Below are positions 25,926 through 37,771 of a stretch of DNA of 64,000 nt, in pieces. Each line of letters opens with the position of its first letter. The stretch's first letter is position 1. Source of the DNA: Aeromicrobium endophyticum (GTDB lineage Bacteria > Actinomycetota > Actinomycetes > Propionibacteriales > Nocardioidaceae); the NCBI RefSeq assembly GCF_003586285.1, contig NZ_QUBR01000001.1, positions 1,116,001-1,180,000 on the forward strand. Reading direction: 5' to 3'. The translations under genes and the position numbers were made by a program. The notes beneath the pieces are model-generated. The model was not told the origin of the DNA. It ran no database searches and worked only from the letters and a program-made list of their open reading frames with translations.

Positions 25926-26891
25926 ATGTCCGACCTCGTCACTCGCCTCGACATCATCCTCGGCCCGCCCGCACCAGTCGTCTCGCTCGCTCCGCTCGCC
26001 CTCGACTCCAGCGGCCGCCCGCACCGGCTGGAGGTCCGGGTCTCGGCACCTGTCACGGGCACCGACCTGCCGGTGCTGCTGTTCTCCCACGGCAACGGCT
26101 GGTCGCTCGACGGCTACGCGCCCCTCACCGCGTTCTGGGCGGCGCACGGATTCGTCGTCGTCCAGCCGACCCACCTCGACTCACGGCGACTCGGCACGAA
26201 GATGGACGACCCAGGCTTCGGCGACATCTGGCGCACCCGCGTCGACGACCTCGTCCAGGTGATCGACCAGCTCGACGCGGTCGAGTCGTCCGTGCCGGGC
26301 CTGGCCGGACGGGTCGACCGCTCGCGCGTCGCCGCAGCCGGTCACTCGTGGGGCGGCCAGACCGTCGGCGAGCTGCTCGGTGCGCGCGTGATCGACGAGA
26401 CCGGCGTCCCAGGGGACGACTTGTCGGACCGGCGAGTGCAGGCAGGCATCCTGCTGGCCACCGCCGGAACCGGTGGCACCGAGCTCGCCCCGTTCGCGCG
26501 AGAGCACCTGCCGTTCATGAATCCCTCGTTCGAGACCCTGACCACGCCGACGCTCGTCGTCGCCGGCGACCGCGACGACTCACCACTGACGAGCCGAGGA
26601 CCGGAGTGGATGGCCGACGCGTACGAGTTGAGCCCCGGAGCGACCGACCTGCTGACGCTGCTCGGCGGCGAGCACTCGCTGGGCGGCATCCCCGGCTACG
26701 AGGTCGCCGAGACGACCGACGAGGACCCCGAGCGGGTCGCCCTCCTGCAACGGTTGACGACCGCCTACCTGCGCAGCGCGCTCGACCCGACCGACTCGTC
26801 GTGGCAGGCCGCGCGAGAGACGCTGGACGACAGCGCCGATCCGGCTGGCCGGATCGACTCGCGCGGCCGGGTCGGCCGTCGAGATGGCTAG
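25926..26891 (+). CDS. Alpha/beta hydrolase, chlorophyllase / PAF-acetylhydrolase-like
   Basis: A 321-residue esterase-fold protein. VLLFSHGNGWSLDGY near 57 forms the oxyanion region, AAGHSWGGQTVGELLG near 139 holds the nucleophilic Ser, VVAGDRDDSP near 215 carries the acid and LLGGEHSLGGIPGYE near 247 the His. No signal peptide, so cytoplasmic. It is preceded by a ribosome site (GAAAGG) and by TetR operators, suggesting induction by a small ester or lipophilic ligand. Its last 4 nt overlap the convergent DUF5926 gene. Confidence 0.82.
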   Translation: MSDLVTRLDIILGPPAPVVSLAPLALDSSGRPHRLEVRVSAPVTGTDLPVLLFSHGNGWSLDGYAPLTAFWAAHGFVVVQPTHLDSRRLGTKMDDPGFGDIWRTRVDDLVQVIDQLDAVESSVPGLAGRVDRSRVAAAGHSWGGQTVGELLGARVIDETGVPGDDLSDRRVQAGILLATAGTGGTELAPFAREHLPFMNPSFETLTTPTLVVAGDRDDSPLTSRGPEWMADAYELSPGATDLLTLLGGEHSLGGIPGYEVAETTDEDPERVALLQRLTTAYLRSALDPTDSSWQAARETLDDSADPAGRIDSRGRVGRRDG

Positions 26892-27724
26892 ACCTGCACC
26901 TGACGGCTGATGAGCGAGCCCTTGGCGGCGCGCTGCGCCGACGTCAGCGGGCTGTCGTCAGCCAGTGCCTGGTCGAGGCGCGCGGCGAACTCGACGGCCG
27001 GCTTCTCGAGCGCATCGGCGTCGTGCTCGAACTCCCACACCGGCACGAGCAGGCCATGGGCCCGGAAGTGGCCGATCAGCTTCGTGCCCTCGCCCAGGGT
27101 GTCGGCGTCATCGGCGTGCAGCCGCGCCAGGGCGTTGAGCAGCGCCGTCTCGTCGTGGGTCATGACCCAGCGCAGGAACCGCTGCGGCCCCATCTCGGTC
27201 CAGTAGGCACCGTCGACCGAGTCGAGGTGGACGGTCGGTGCGATGGTGTCGTTGGCCTCGGCGAGGGCCTCGGTGATGCCCTCGTTGCCCTCGACGCCCT
27301 CGACCCAGTAGTCGAAGCCGTCGTGCACCTCGACGTCGAAGCCCGAGTCGGGCGCGATGACGTCCTGGAGCCGCGGTCCGACGCCGGGATCGGTCATGCG
27401 GACCGGGTTGCCGGGCTCGGTCTCGCGTGCGAGGTCGATGACGTGCGCGAGGTCGCGGCTGATGTCGCCGAAGTTGTGGGCGACCTGCAGGCCGATCCAG
27501 ATCTCACCGTCCTGGCGGCGGATTCCGGCACCGTTGCCGGGCAGCATCGAGCACACCCGCACGGTCTCGCCCGACGTCAGCGTGATCGTGGCCGAGGCGG
27601 CCGGCACGAACTCGCGCAGCGCGACCCAGTCGGCCTCACGCGGGAGCCCTTCGAAGGTGCGCGCCACGAACGGCATGCGTTCTTTCTTGGCGCCCTTGGT
27701 CTTGAGTCGCGACTTCTTGCCCAT
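26888..27724 (-). CDS. DUF5926 family protein
   Basis: A 278-residue protein of a conserved actinobacterial family. The start MGKKSRLKTKGAKKERMPFV is a basic Lys-rich leader; later blocks include LPREADWVALREFVPAASA, WIGLQVAHNFGDISRDL, and WTEMGPQRFLRWVMTHDE. It has no transmembrane segment or enzymatic motif that I recognise. Some database entries mention a link to SecA-type zinc-finger tails, but none is present here. Function unknown; conservation suggests a housekeeping role. Confidence 0.75.
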   Translation of the reverse strand: MGKKSRLKTKGAKKERMPFVARTFEGLPREADWVALREFVPAASATITLTSGETVRVCSMLPGNGAGIRRQDGEIWIGLQVAHNFGDISRDLAHVIDLARETEPGNPVRMTDPGVGPRLQDVIAPDSGFDVEVHDGFDYWVEGVEGNEGITEALAEANDTIAPTVHLDSVDGAYWTEMGPQRFLRWVMTHDETALLNALARLHADDADTLGEGTKLIGHFRAHGLLVPVWEFEHDADALEKPAVEFAARLDQALADDSPLTSAQRAAKGSLISRQVQV

Positions 27725-27758
27725 GACGGGCGAGTCTAACGGGCGGTCCCGCGGACGC

Positions 27759-28166
27759 TCAGTGGGTCGTGAGGGCGAGCTCGGCGTTGACGCGCGTGCC
27801 GGCCGTCATGTCGACCCACCAACGGTCGGCGACCCGGCTGATGATCGACAGCCCACGCCCGCTGAGCGAGTCTTGGTCGAAGTCGATCGGCTTCAGGTGG
27901 CCGCCCATGCCGCCGTCGAGGACGCTGAGCTCGAGCAGCGTGCCGTTGATCGACCACGAGATCTCGATCGTGCCGTCGTGGTCGGGCACCCCGTGGCTCA
28001 CGGCGTTGGCGATCATCTCGCTGATCACGATGAGAGCGTCGTCGATGACGTCGTCGGAGGCCCGCTGACGCGTGAGGAAGGCGGCGAGGCGGGTGCGGGC
28101 GATGCCCGGGGTGGACGGTGCGAACGGCAGACGGACCGTGTCATGAGCCTTCACGACCGTCACCAC
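27759..28166 (-). CDS. Anti-sigma-type histidine-kinase-like ATPase (RsbW-like)
   Basis: About 135 residues, the size of a lone HATPase_c_2 domain. N-box SEMIANAVSHG near 49, G1 box VLDGGMGG near 83 and G2 box SGRGLSIISRVADRW near 101 are all present. Such stand-alone domains bind ATP and act as anti-sigma or anti-anti-sigma kinases in actinomycetes. Three GTG codons (28166, 28163, 28154) could start it; GGAGG lies at the first. A second protein of this type is encoded at 52003-52452. No sigma factor gene is adjacent. Confidence 0.85.
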   Translation of the reverse strand: MVTVVKAHDTVRLPFAPSTPGIARTRLAAFLTRQRASDDVIDDALIVISEMIANAVSHGVPDHDGTIEISWSINGTLLELSVLDGGMGGHLKPIDFDQDSLSGRGLSIISRVADRWWVDMTAGTRVNAELALTTH

Positions 28167-28322
28167 CCTCCGTCGTCGTCCGCGAGAACCTGCATCCCCA
28201 TCGAACCACTGAAATCAAAACACGTATAGCCCAAAGTAACTACTTCCAGGGGTCGATCGCCACTCGTGTGACGGATCAGACCCTCTCGAACCCCCTGAGC
28301 ACCCGCGAGAGACGATGGGGAC

Positions 28323-28640
28323 ATGACCGATCCGAGCATTCCCACCACCGAGATCGACGCGATCCCCGAGACGATCCCCGCCGACCTCGTCGTCCTCGAC
28401 GTGCGCGAGCCGCACGAGTGGGCCGCAGGCCACATCGACGGCGCGATCCACATCCCGCTAGGCGAGATCCCCGCCCGCGTCGGCGAGCTGGACCCGTCGG
28501 CCCGGACGCTCGTCGTCTGCCACCTCGGCGGTCGCTCGGCGCGGGCGACGCAGTGGCTGCACGCGCAGGGCCACGACGTCGTCAACGTCGCCGGCGGCAT
28601 GGAGGCCTGGGAGGCCGCCGGACGCCCCGTCGTGTCCTGA
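28323..28640 (+). CDS. Single-domain rhodanese (sulfurtransferase)
   Basis: A 105-residue rhodanese-like protein. LVVLDVREPHEWAAGHIDGA and IHIPLGEIPARV are classic, and the active-site loop CHLGGRSARATQWL near residue 76 begins with the catalytic Cys. The six-residue loop fits sulfur transfer rather than phosphatase. No signal peptide. Stands alone between two minus-strand genes. Confidence 0.93.
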   Translation: MTDPSIPTTEIDAIPETIPADLVVLDVREPHEWAAGHIDGAIHIPLGEIPARVGELDPSARTLVVCHLGGRSARATQWLHAQGHDVVNVAGGMEAWEAAGRPVVS

Positions 28641-28665
28641 CGTCGAGCCGCCCGACCGCGGCGGG

Positions 28666-29718
28666 TCAGCGCCAGCCGGGCGGCACGTCTCCCGGGTAGT
28701 CGGGGGTGTCCGGGTGAAGCGCCGGCGGCGGAGGTGCCACGACGTGCTGCGGGGCGTGCTGCGGCAGGTGCTGGGGCATCGCCCACGGCGGCGGGGGCCA
28801 CATCGGCGCCGGTGGCTCGGGGATCGGCTCGCGCGTGCGCTGGATGCCGCGGCGGCGCGCGGCCCGCTCCACGAGCGCGAGCACGGCGATGCTCGCCACG
28901 ACGCTCGGCACCAGGTCGACCGGTCCGGCACCGGAGTCGTCGGTCGCAGAGAGCACCCCGAGCGCGTCCAGCGCGAACAGCACGACGTTGTTGGCGGCGT
29001 GCGCCGCGATCGCGGCCTCGAGGCCGCCGGTGCGGATGGTCAGGATCGCCGCGGTGAGGCCGAACAGGGCGACGTCGAGCAGCCCCCACAGCCCGTAGCC
29101 GTGCCCGGCGACGAACAGCGGCGTCGTGACGACCACCGGGACGACCGCGAAGCGCGACCACGAGCCGACCAGCTGCAGCAGGTAGCCGCGGAACAGGTAC
29201 TCCTCGGCCGCCGCCTGGAACGGCACGACCAGCAGCACCGCCACGAGGGCGATCACGATCCGTGAGTCGAGGTGGGCCGGGGCCGACACCTCGGACGGGT
29301 CGGTCAGCTCGGTGACGACCACCGAGCACCCGATCGTGACGAGCGAGACCGCCGACGCGATCAGCGCCGTGACACCGAGCCAGCTCCAGCGCATCCGGCC
29401 AGCCACCGACGTGAGGTACCCGATGGGTCGTGGACCCGTGGCCAGGACGCCGAGCAACACGGCGGGGATCAGCAGCACGATGGCGAGCAGGTCGAGCACG
29501 AAGTAGTCGACATGGCGAAGGTCGAGGTCGCCGACGGCGTCGAGCCACCGGTCGAACGAGCGCGACGTCGACGTCGTCGCGAACCACACGGCCGCTCCGG
29601 CGACCAGCAGCAGCGAGAGCCCCAGGTACGTCGCGGCGATCACCAGCGCCGCGAGCGGCAGCCGCCACCACGCGTACGCAGGCGTCTCGCGGGCGAGGCG
29701 GTGGTACGGGGTGGCCAT
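28666..29718 (-). CDS. CPBP-family intramembrane glutamic endopeptidase
   Basis: About 350 residues starting at ATG 29718 (AGGAC upstream); the ATG at 29781 in the same frame lacks a site. Seven to eight hydrophobic segments. The CPBP/Abi motifs are visible: AAAEEYLFRGYLLQLVG near 195 (catalytic Glu pair and Arg), TTPLFVAGHGYGLW near 222, and AAIAAHAANNVVLF near 256. A Pro/His-rich cytoplasmic tail (MWPPPPWAMPQHLPQHAPQH) follows. Family members process prenylated or membrane proteins; the substrate is unknown. Confidence 0.88.
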   Translation of the reverse strand: MATPYHRLARETPAYAWWRLPLAALVIAATYLGLSLLLVAGAAVWFATTSTSRSFDRWLDAVGDLDLRHVDYFVLDLLAIVLLIPAVLLGVLATGPRPIGYLTSVAGRMRWSWLGVTALIASAVSLVTIGCSVVVTELTDPSEVSAPAHLDSRIVIALVAVLLVVPFQAAAEEYLFRGYLLQLVGSWSRFAVVPVVVTTPLFVAGHGYGLWGLLDVALFGLTAAILTIRTGGLEAAIAAHAANNVVLFALDALGVLSATDDSGAGPVDLVPSVVASIAVLALVERAARRRGIQRTREPIPEPPAPMWPPPPWAMPQHLPQHAPQHVVAPPPPALHPDTPDYPGDVPPGWR

Positions 29719-29770
29719 GGCATGTCCTGGGGTGTCGAGTCTCGGGTGGCGATGCTCAGGTGATGGATGC

Positions 29771-29806
29771 AGCGACGCCACCGGACCGAGGTCTGGTGGC
29801 GTCGCT
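29771..29806 (-). terminator. Hairpin after the HU gene
   Basis: AGCGACGCCACC (29771-29782) pairs perfectly with GGTGGCGTCGCT (29795-29806); the 12-nt loop can add a further GACC/GGTC pairing. It lies about 20 nt downstream of the HU stop. No U-tract, as usual in high-GC actinomycetes. Confidence 0.75.
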
Positions 29807-29826
29807 GGTGGTGCGGTGGTGCGGTG

Positions 29827-30105
29827 CTACTTGGCTGCGGCCTTGAGGCGCGAGCCGACACTGACCTTGACGCCGAAGCCGGCGGGGATGTCGATCGTCT
29901 CGCCCGTGGAGGGGTTGCGTCCGGTGCGGGCGGCGCGAGCGACGCGCTCGACCGAGAGGATGCCGGGGATCGAGACCTTCTCGCCCTTGGCGACAGAGTC
30001 GAGGAGGATCTCGCTGAAGGACGAGAGGACGGCGTCCGCCTCGGCCTTGCTGGTGCCGGCCTTCGAAGCGAGGGCAGCGACGAGGTCGTTGCGAGAGATA
30101 GCCAC
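29827..30105 (-). CDS. hup: HU-family nucleoid protein
   Basis: A 92-residue HU protein from GTG 30105, with AAGGAGC four bases upstream. ISRNDLVAALASKAGTSKAE is the N-terminal dimer helix, VSIPGILSVERVARAARTGR and NPSTGETIDIPAGFGVKV form the saddle and DNA-intercalating arms (Pro in the NPSTG turn). It lacks the long Lys/Ala tail found on mycobacterial and many actinobacterial HU proteins, ending at RLKAAAK. A general DNA-bending protein. Confidence 0.95.
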   Translation of the reverse strand: MAISRNDLVAALASKAGTSKAEADAVLSSFSEILLDSVAKGEKVSIPGILSVERVARAARTGRNPSTGETIDIPAGFGVKVSVGSRLKAAAK

Positions 30106-30207
30106 AAAAGCTCCTTGTGAGTGATGGTGTGTGCGCGATCAGTCTATGAAGCGGGCCCCCGCAGCAGCGCGCACCCCAGCGTGGCACGGCCTGATTCCGC
30201 CGTGATA

Positions 30208-30861
30208 TCAGTCCCATCCCGCGGGCGGCGAGGCGTCGACCAGGGCGGCGATGCGGTCGAGGTAGACCTCGCGCGACCACTCGGTCACCCCCAGCGACGC
30301 CAGGTGCGGCGTGCTCCACTGGGTGTCGATCAAGCCCTCGTCGCCGACCCGTCGCGCCAGCTCGACGAGCGCGACCTTGGAGGCGTCCGTCGCGTGGTGG
30401 AACATCGACTCCCCCGCGAACAGCGCGCCGATGCTGAGGCCGTACAGACCGCCGACGAGGGAGCCGTCGGACGTCCGCGTCTCGATGGAGTGCGCCCAGC
30501 CGAGCTCGTGCAGGCGCACGTACGCGTCGCGGATGTCGGCGTCGATCCACGAGCCGGGCCTCGACGGGTCGGCACAGGCGTCGACGACCTCGGCGAACGA
30601 CTCGTCGACCGTCACCGTGAAGCGCCGGACGGAACGCGCGAGAGACCGGCTGACGCGCAGGTCTGCCGGGACGAGCACGCCGCGCCTCGTGGGCGACCAC
30701 CACAAGAGCTCACCCTCGTGGGGCATCGGGAACGCGCCGCAGCGGTAGGCCTCGAGGATCGTGCCGGGAGCCAGGTCGGCGCCGACGGCCACGCAGTCGT
30801 CGTCGGGCCACCGGTCGGGGTCGAACGCCCACGGCGAGGGTGGGAGCGGCAGGCGCGTCAC
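30208..30861 (-). CDS. aat: Leucyl/phenylalanyl-tRNA--protein transferase
   Basis: A 217-residue protein, family length. FPPSP-type start (LPLPPSPWAFDP), GILVAVGADL equivalent (CVAVGADLAPGTILEAYRCG), FPMP, WWSPTRRGVL, IDADIRDAYVRLHELGWAHS, ETR, LVGGLYGLSIGALFAGESMF and DTQWSTPHLASLG are all diagnostic. It adds Leu/Phe to N-terminal Arg/Lys of proteins for ClpS/ClpAP degradation. GTG 30861 overlaps the upstream gene stop as GTGA, so translation is coupled. Confidence 0.95.
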   Translation of the reverse strand: MTRLPLPPSPWAFDPDRWPDDDCVAVGADLAPGTILEAYRCGAFPMPHEGELLWWSPTRRGVLVPADLRVSRSLARSVRRFTVTVDESFAEVVDACADPSRPGSWIDADIRDAYVRLHELGWAHSIETRTSDGSLVGGLYGLSIGALFAGESMFHHATDASKVALVELARRVGDEGLIDTQWSTPHLASLGVTEWSREVYLDRIAALVDASPPAGWD

Positions 30862-31814
30862 GGCTCGAGCACCCGGGTGAGGTGGTGCAGCACGCCGTCG
30901 CCCCACTGCGTCCACTCGGCTGCCGTCGCCTCTTGCAGGCACCCCCACCACACGAGGGTGCGGTTGACGGGCTGGGTCAGCGAGGCCGCACGCAGCTGGG
31001 CGGCGAGATCGTCCGGCGAGACGTCCCACGCCTCGCCGTAGGCCTCGAGGACGTCGGGCCACGAGACGGCCGGCTGCCGGCTGATCCAGGCCTCCGGGAC
31101 GCTCAGCAGCTCGGCGGCGTGAGCCCACTGCCCGTCGCCGAAGTCGAAGAACCGGCCGGTGTCGGCGAAGACGTTCCAGGGATGGAGGTCGCCGTGCTGC
31201 CACGTCGTCGGCAGCGACGACTCGGTCAGCAGGTCGACCGCGTCGACCAGGCGCGGCCGCGCATCCACGAGCTGGGCGCGCAGGTCGTCCGGCACGTGGG
31301 CCGGGTGCTCGGCGGGCAGGGACGACAGGACGTCGACGAACCGGTCGAAGCGCCCGACGACGGTCGCCGGACGGCAGTCGGGCAGGCCCGCGGCGATCAG
31401 CGTCGGGCCGTGGTCGGCGGCGACGCGCTGCAGCGCGGCGGCACCCCGGAGCACCCGGCGCCAGTCGTGGGCATCCGGCTCGGACGCGTCGCCCAAGGTC
31501 GCGCCGCGGTCGAGGGTCAGCATCCAGCCGCGCTCGAGGTCGACCGCGAACGGCTCGTCGACGTCCTCGGGCGCCAGCCGCGCGAGCTCGACCTGCAACG
31601 CCGGCTCGAACGACATCGACGCGCAGTTGGCCTTGAACCAGATGCGTCCGGCATCCGTGGGCACCGTCAGCTGCGTCGACCAGGGGCGGATGCGAGGTTG
31701 CTCGACGCGGCCGGTGACGGTGATGCCCTGCCGCGCGAGCTCGGCGTGGGTCCAGCGCTCGGCCGAGTGGCGCCAGTCGTCGTGCGCCACACGCTCGGAG
31801 AACGGACGGCCCAT
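30858..31814 (-). CDS. Aminoglycoside-phosphotransferase-fold kinase of unknown substrate
   Basis: A 318-residue protein. The catalytic loop TTWQHGDLHPWNVF near 211 and metal-binding FFDFGDGQWAHAAELL near 228 place it in the APH/choline kinase fold; the N-lobe is weak but RIWFKANCASMSFEPALQVE fits the ATP-binding Lys region. Such proteins are frequent orphans in actinomycetes and are seldom true resistance enzymes. It is the first gene of a two-gene unit with aat. Confidence 0.8.
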   Translation of the reverse strand: MGRPFSERVAHDDWRHSAERWTHAELARQGITVTGRVEQPRIRPWSTQLTVPTDAGRIWFKANCASMSFEPALQVELARLAPEDVDEPFAVDLERGWMLTLDRGATLGDASEPDAHDWRRVLRGAAALQRVAADHGPTLIAAGLPDCRPATVVGRFDRFVDVLSSLPAEHPAHVPDDLRAQLVDARPRLVDAVDLLTESSLPTTWQHGDLHPWNVFADTGRFFDFGDGQWAHAAELLSVPEAWISRQPAVSWPDVLEAYGEAWDVSPDDLAAQLRAASLTQPVNRTLVWWGCLQEATAAEWTQWGDGVLHHLTRVLEP

Positions 31815-31898
31815 GGCCTCAGCGTAGGGGCAGGGACGGGCCTGCGTACGGTAGTCGCTCACCGGGCCGCCCCTGCGCATCGCTCCTATGCTGGCCGC

Positions 31899-32570
31899 AT
31901 GGGACTTCGACGCAGTGTGGCCACCTCCGCCGGCTCGAAGCTGGCGCCCCGGGTCGCCTCCGGATACGTCCGCACGGTGCTCGACCGCGCCATCGACGGC
32001 GTCGGCCCGTTGCGGTCGGCCGCGGCCTCGGCCGACAGCCGCCTCGTCGACGCCGGCGGTGACGTCGAGAAGGCCATCGCGGGTCTCATGCGCCTGCACA
32101 CGAGCCTCGCGGCGGCCCAGGGCTTCGTCACCAACCTCGGAGGCCTGACCACGGCGGCGTTCGCCGTGCCGGCCAACGTCGTCGGCGTGACGATCGTGCA
32201 GTGCCACCTCGTGGCCGGCATCGCGCACCTGCGGGGCTACGACCTGCACGATCCGCGCGTCCGCAACGCCATCCTGGCCTGCATGCTGGGCGAGGACGCC
32301 GTCAAGACGCTGGTCAAGCGCCACCGGCTGCCCTCGTCGCCGATGGCGCTGGCGACGTCCCCCGTGCACGACCCGGTGCTCGACGAGCGACTGTCGAAGG
32401 AGGTCACCGCCGAGCTGGTCGGGCGCACGGCCGGACGTCGCGCCGTCACGATGATCGGACGTCGCGTGCCGTTCCTCGGTGGCGCCGTCGGCGGGTCGAG
32501 CGATGCCTGGGCGACGTGGCAGATCGGTTCCTTCGCCGCCGACGAGCTCAAGGACCGCCGCCGCTCCTAG
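31899..32570 (+). CDS. EcsC family protein
   Basis: A 223-residue protein with the EcsC signature: amphipathic helices AIAGLMRLHTSLAAAQGFVT, NLGGLTTAAFAVPANVVGVT, and IAHLRGYDLHDPRVRNAILA. EcsC-type proteins are peripheral membrane proteins of unclear function. ATG 31899 is taken because it begins family sequence; the reading frame extends far upstream as antisense shadow of the kinase gene. Confidence 0.8.
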   Translation: MGLRRSVATSAGSKLAPRVASGYVRTVLDRAIDGVGPLRSAAASADSRLVDAGGDVEKAIAGLMRLHTSLAAAQGFVTNLGGLTTAAFAVPANVVGVTIVQCHLVAGIAHLRGYDLHDPRVRNAILACMLGEDAVKTLVKRHRLPSSPMALATSPVHDPVLDERLSKEVTAELVGRTAGRRAVTMIGRRVPFLGGAVGGSSDAWATWQIGSFAADELKDRRRS

Positions 32571-32586
32571 CCCATCCCCATCTCCG

Positions 32587-32664
32587 CGAGTGGTGCGGAT
32601 TGGACATTCTGGGACGGCGTGTCTGACCAGAACGCACCACTCGGGGCCGGGAACGCACCACTCG
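32587..32664. repeat. GAGTGG-type palindromic repeat, copy 1
   Basis: CGAGTGGTGCG (32587-32597) and its complement CGCACCACTCG twice (32633-32643 and 32654-32664). The central part, read on the minus strand, contains AGACACGCCGTCCCAGAAT, shared with copies at 33640 and 39234. It fills the gap between convergent ecsC and HMG-CoA lyase genes. Confidence 0.88.
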
Positions 32665-32682
32665 TGCGGCGGTGCGCACGCC

Positions 32683-33606
32683 TCACCCCAGGGCGCGGAC
32701 GACGGCGCTGGCCGGCTCCTTGCCGAGCACGCCGGCCATCCAGACGCTGGTCTCGACGAGCGACGCCAGGTCGACGCCGTGCTCGATGCCGAGTCCGTCG
32801 AGCATCCAGACCAGGTCCTCCGTCGCGAGGTTGCCGGTCGCGCTCTCGGCGTACGGGCACCCGCCGAGACCACCCGCGGACGCGTCGAACGTCGTGATGC
32901 CGGCCTGCAGCGCCGCGTGCGCGTTGGCGAGCGCCTGGCCGTAGGTGTCGTGGAAGTGCATCGCGAGCGACTCCGTTCCGGTCCCGGCGTCGCCGAACGC
33001 CCGCACCAGCGCCTGGACGTGGGCGGCGGTGCCGACGCCGATCGTGTCGCCGATTGACAGCTGCGACGCGCCGAGGTCGAGCAGCCGTCGTCCGACCGAG
33101 ACGACCTGGTCGATCGCGACCGCGCCCTCCCACGGGTCCCCGAAGCACATCGACACGTACGCACGGACCTCGAGACCAGCCTCGCGCGCTCGAACGACGA
33201 CCGGCTCGAACATCGCCATCTGCTCGTCGAGGGACGAGTTGAGGTTCTTGCTCGCGAAGGTCTCGGTGGCGCTGGCGAAGATCGCGACGTGGCGCGCGCC
33301 GGCCTCGAGCGCCCGGTCGAGTCCGCGCTCGTTGGGCACCAGCACGGGCAGCGGCGTCGGTCCGTCCATCGGCAGGCGGGCGACGAGCTCGGCGGCGTCG
33401 GCCAGCTGCGGCACCCAGCGGGGGTGGACGAAGCTGGTGGCCTCGACGATCGGCAGGCCCGCGCCCACCAGGCGCCCGACGAACTCGGCCTTGACGTCGA
33501 CCGGCACGACCGCCGACTCGTTCTGCAACCCGTCGCGCGGTCCCACCTCGTAGATCGTGACGGCCGCGGGCAGGGACTCGTCGCGGACGACCATGGGCCG
33601 GGTCAT
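32683..33606 (-). CDS. mvaB: Hydroxymethylglutaryl-CoA lyase
   Basis: A 307-residue DRE-TIM metallolyase. EVGPRDGLQNES near 20 carries the DRE-like metal motif, SFVHPRWVPQLADA near 60, MHFHDTYGQALAN near 215 the metal-binding His pair, and AGGLGGCPYAESATGN near 248 the catalytic Cys. It cleaves HMG-CoA to acetyl-CoA and acetoacetate, the last step of leucine breakdown. ATG 33606 has GAGGAG 7 nt upstream, and that site lies inside a small hairpin (AGCACT-CGAGG-AGTGCT) that could mask it. Third gene of the carboxylase operon. Confidence 0.93.
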   Translation of the reverse strand: MTRPMVVRDESLPAAVTIYEVGPRDGLQNESAVVPVDVKAEFVGRLVGAGLPIVEATSFVHPRWVPQLADAAELVARLPMDGPTPLPVLVPNERGLDRALEAGARHVAIFASATETFASKNLNSSLDEQMAMFEPVVVRAREAGLEVRAYVSMCFGDPWEGAVAIDQVVSVGRRLLDLGASQLSIGDTIGVGTAAHVQALVRAFGDAGTGTESLAMHFHDTYGQALANAHAALQAGITTFDASAGGLGGCPYAESATGNLATEDLVWMLDGLGIEHGVDLASLVETSVWMAGVLGKEPASAVVRALG

Positions 33607-33639
33607 GCGAGCACTCCTCGAGTGCTGCCTTCCCGTCCC

Positions 33640-33682
33640 CGAGTGGTGCGGTTCGGCCAGACACGCCGTCTCAGGATGTCCA

Positions 33683-33696
<14 letters not shown>
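33640..33696. repeat. GAGTGG-type palindromic repeat, copy 2
   Basis: CGAGTGGTGCG (33640-33650) and CGCACCACTCG (33686-33696) around a centre with CAGACACGCCGTCTCAGGAT, in opposite orientation to copy 1. It sits inside the operon between the biotin carboxylase and HMG-CoA lyase genes and supplies the last codons and the TAG stop of the carboxylase gene. Confidence 0.88.
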
Positions 33697-35575
<1,879 letters not shown>

Positions 35576-35576
35576 G

Positions 35577-37133
<1,557 letters not shown>

Positions 37134-37151
37134 GCCGTCACGATAACAGAT

Positions 37152-37173
37152 GAGGTTAACGATTGTTAACCTC
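37152..37173. promoter_or_regulatory. Operator between the carboxylase operon and its TetR
   Basis: GAGGTTAAC-GATT-GTTAACCTC, a perfect 9-bp inverted repeat in the 53-bp divergent gap, covering both presumed promoters. The form suits a TetR regulator sensing an acyl-CoA. Confidence 0.85.
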
Positions 37174-37186
37174 CTAGACTGGGTCG

Positions 37187-37738
37187 GTGACCACCACCCG
37201 GCGCGAGCAGATCCTCGACACCGCCGCCACCCTCTTCGCCGAGCGAGGCTTCCACGGCGTCTCGGTGCACGACATCGGCAGCGCCTGCGGCATCTCCGGG
37301 CCGGCCCTCTACAAGCACTTCGCCGGCAAGGACGACATCCTCACCCAGTCGCTGATCGGCATCAGCCAGCGCCTGCTCGCCGAGGGGCGCCAGCGGACCG
37401 CCACCGCCGAGACGTCCGAGCAGGCGCTGGCCGCCCTCATCGACTGGCACATCGAGTTCGCCCTCGGCCACCCCGCGCTGATCGTCATCCAGGAGCGCGA
37501 GTGGGCCAACCTGGGCGCCGACGGACGCCGCGAGGTCCGCGCGCTGCAGCTGGCCTACATCGACATCTGGGTCGACACCGTGCGGCAGCTGCGCGGCGAC
37601 CTCGACGCACCCGAGGCTCGTGCGGTCGTGCAGGCGACCTTCGGGCTCATCAACTCGACACCGCACAGCGCGCGCATCAGCGAGTCGTCGATGGCGTCCC
37701 GGCTCGGCCGGATGGCACGAGCGGCCTTGCAGGCATGA
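37187..37738 (+). CDS. TetR-family regulator of the acyl-CoA carboxylase operon
   Basis: A 183-residue regulator starting at GTG 37187. The DNA-binding domain ([20 protein letters not shown] then [20 protein letters not shown]) is followed by a TetR_C domain with [19 protein letters not shown], found in FabR/AcrR-like acyl-CoA regulators. Divergent from accD1 over a single palindrome; repression relieved by a leucine-derived acyl-CoA is inference. Confidence 0.88.
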   Translation: MTTTRREQILDTAATLFAERGFHGVSVHDIGSACGISGPALYKHFAGKDDILTQSLIGISQRLLAEGRQRTATAETSEQALAALIDWHIEFALGHPALIVIQEREWANLGADGRREVRALQLAYIDIWVDTVRQLRGDLDAPEARAVVQATFGLINSTPHSARISESSMASRLGRMARAALQA

Positions 37739-37771
37739 CGGCGCGCTCCTCGCTCCTGCCATGATGCTCAC

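Noticed and set aside
30858..31814. Aminoglycoside resistance gene
   Set aside because: Only the generic kinase fold is visible; such orphans are common and rarely give resistance.
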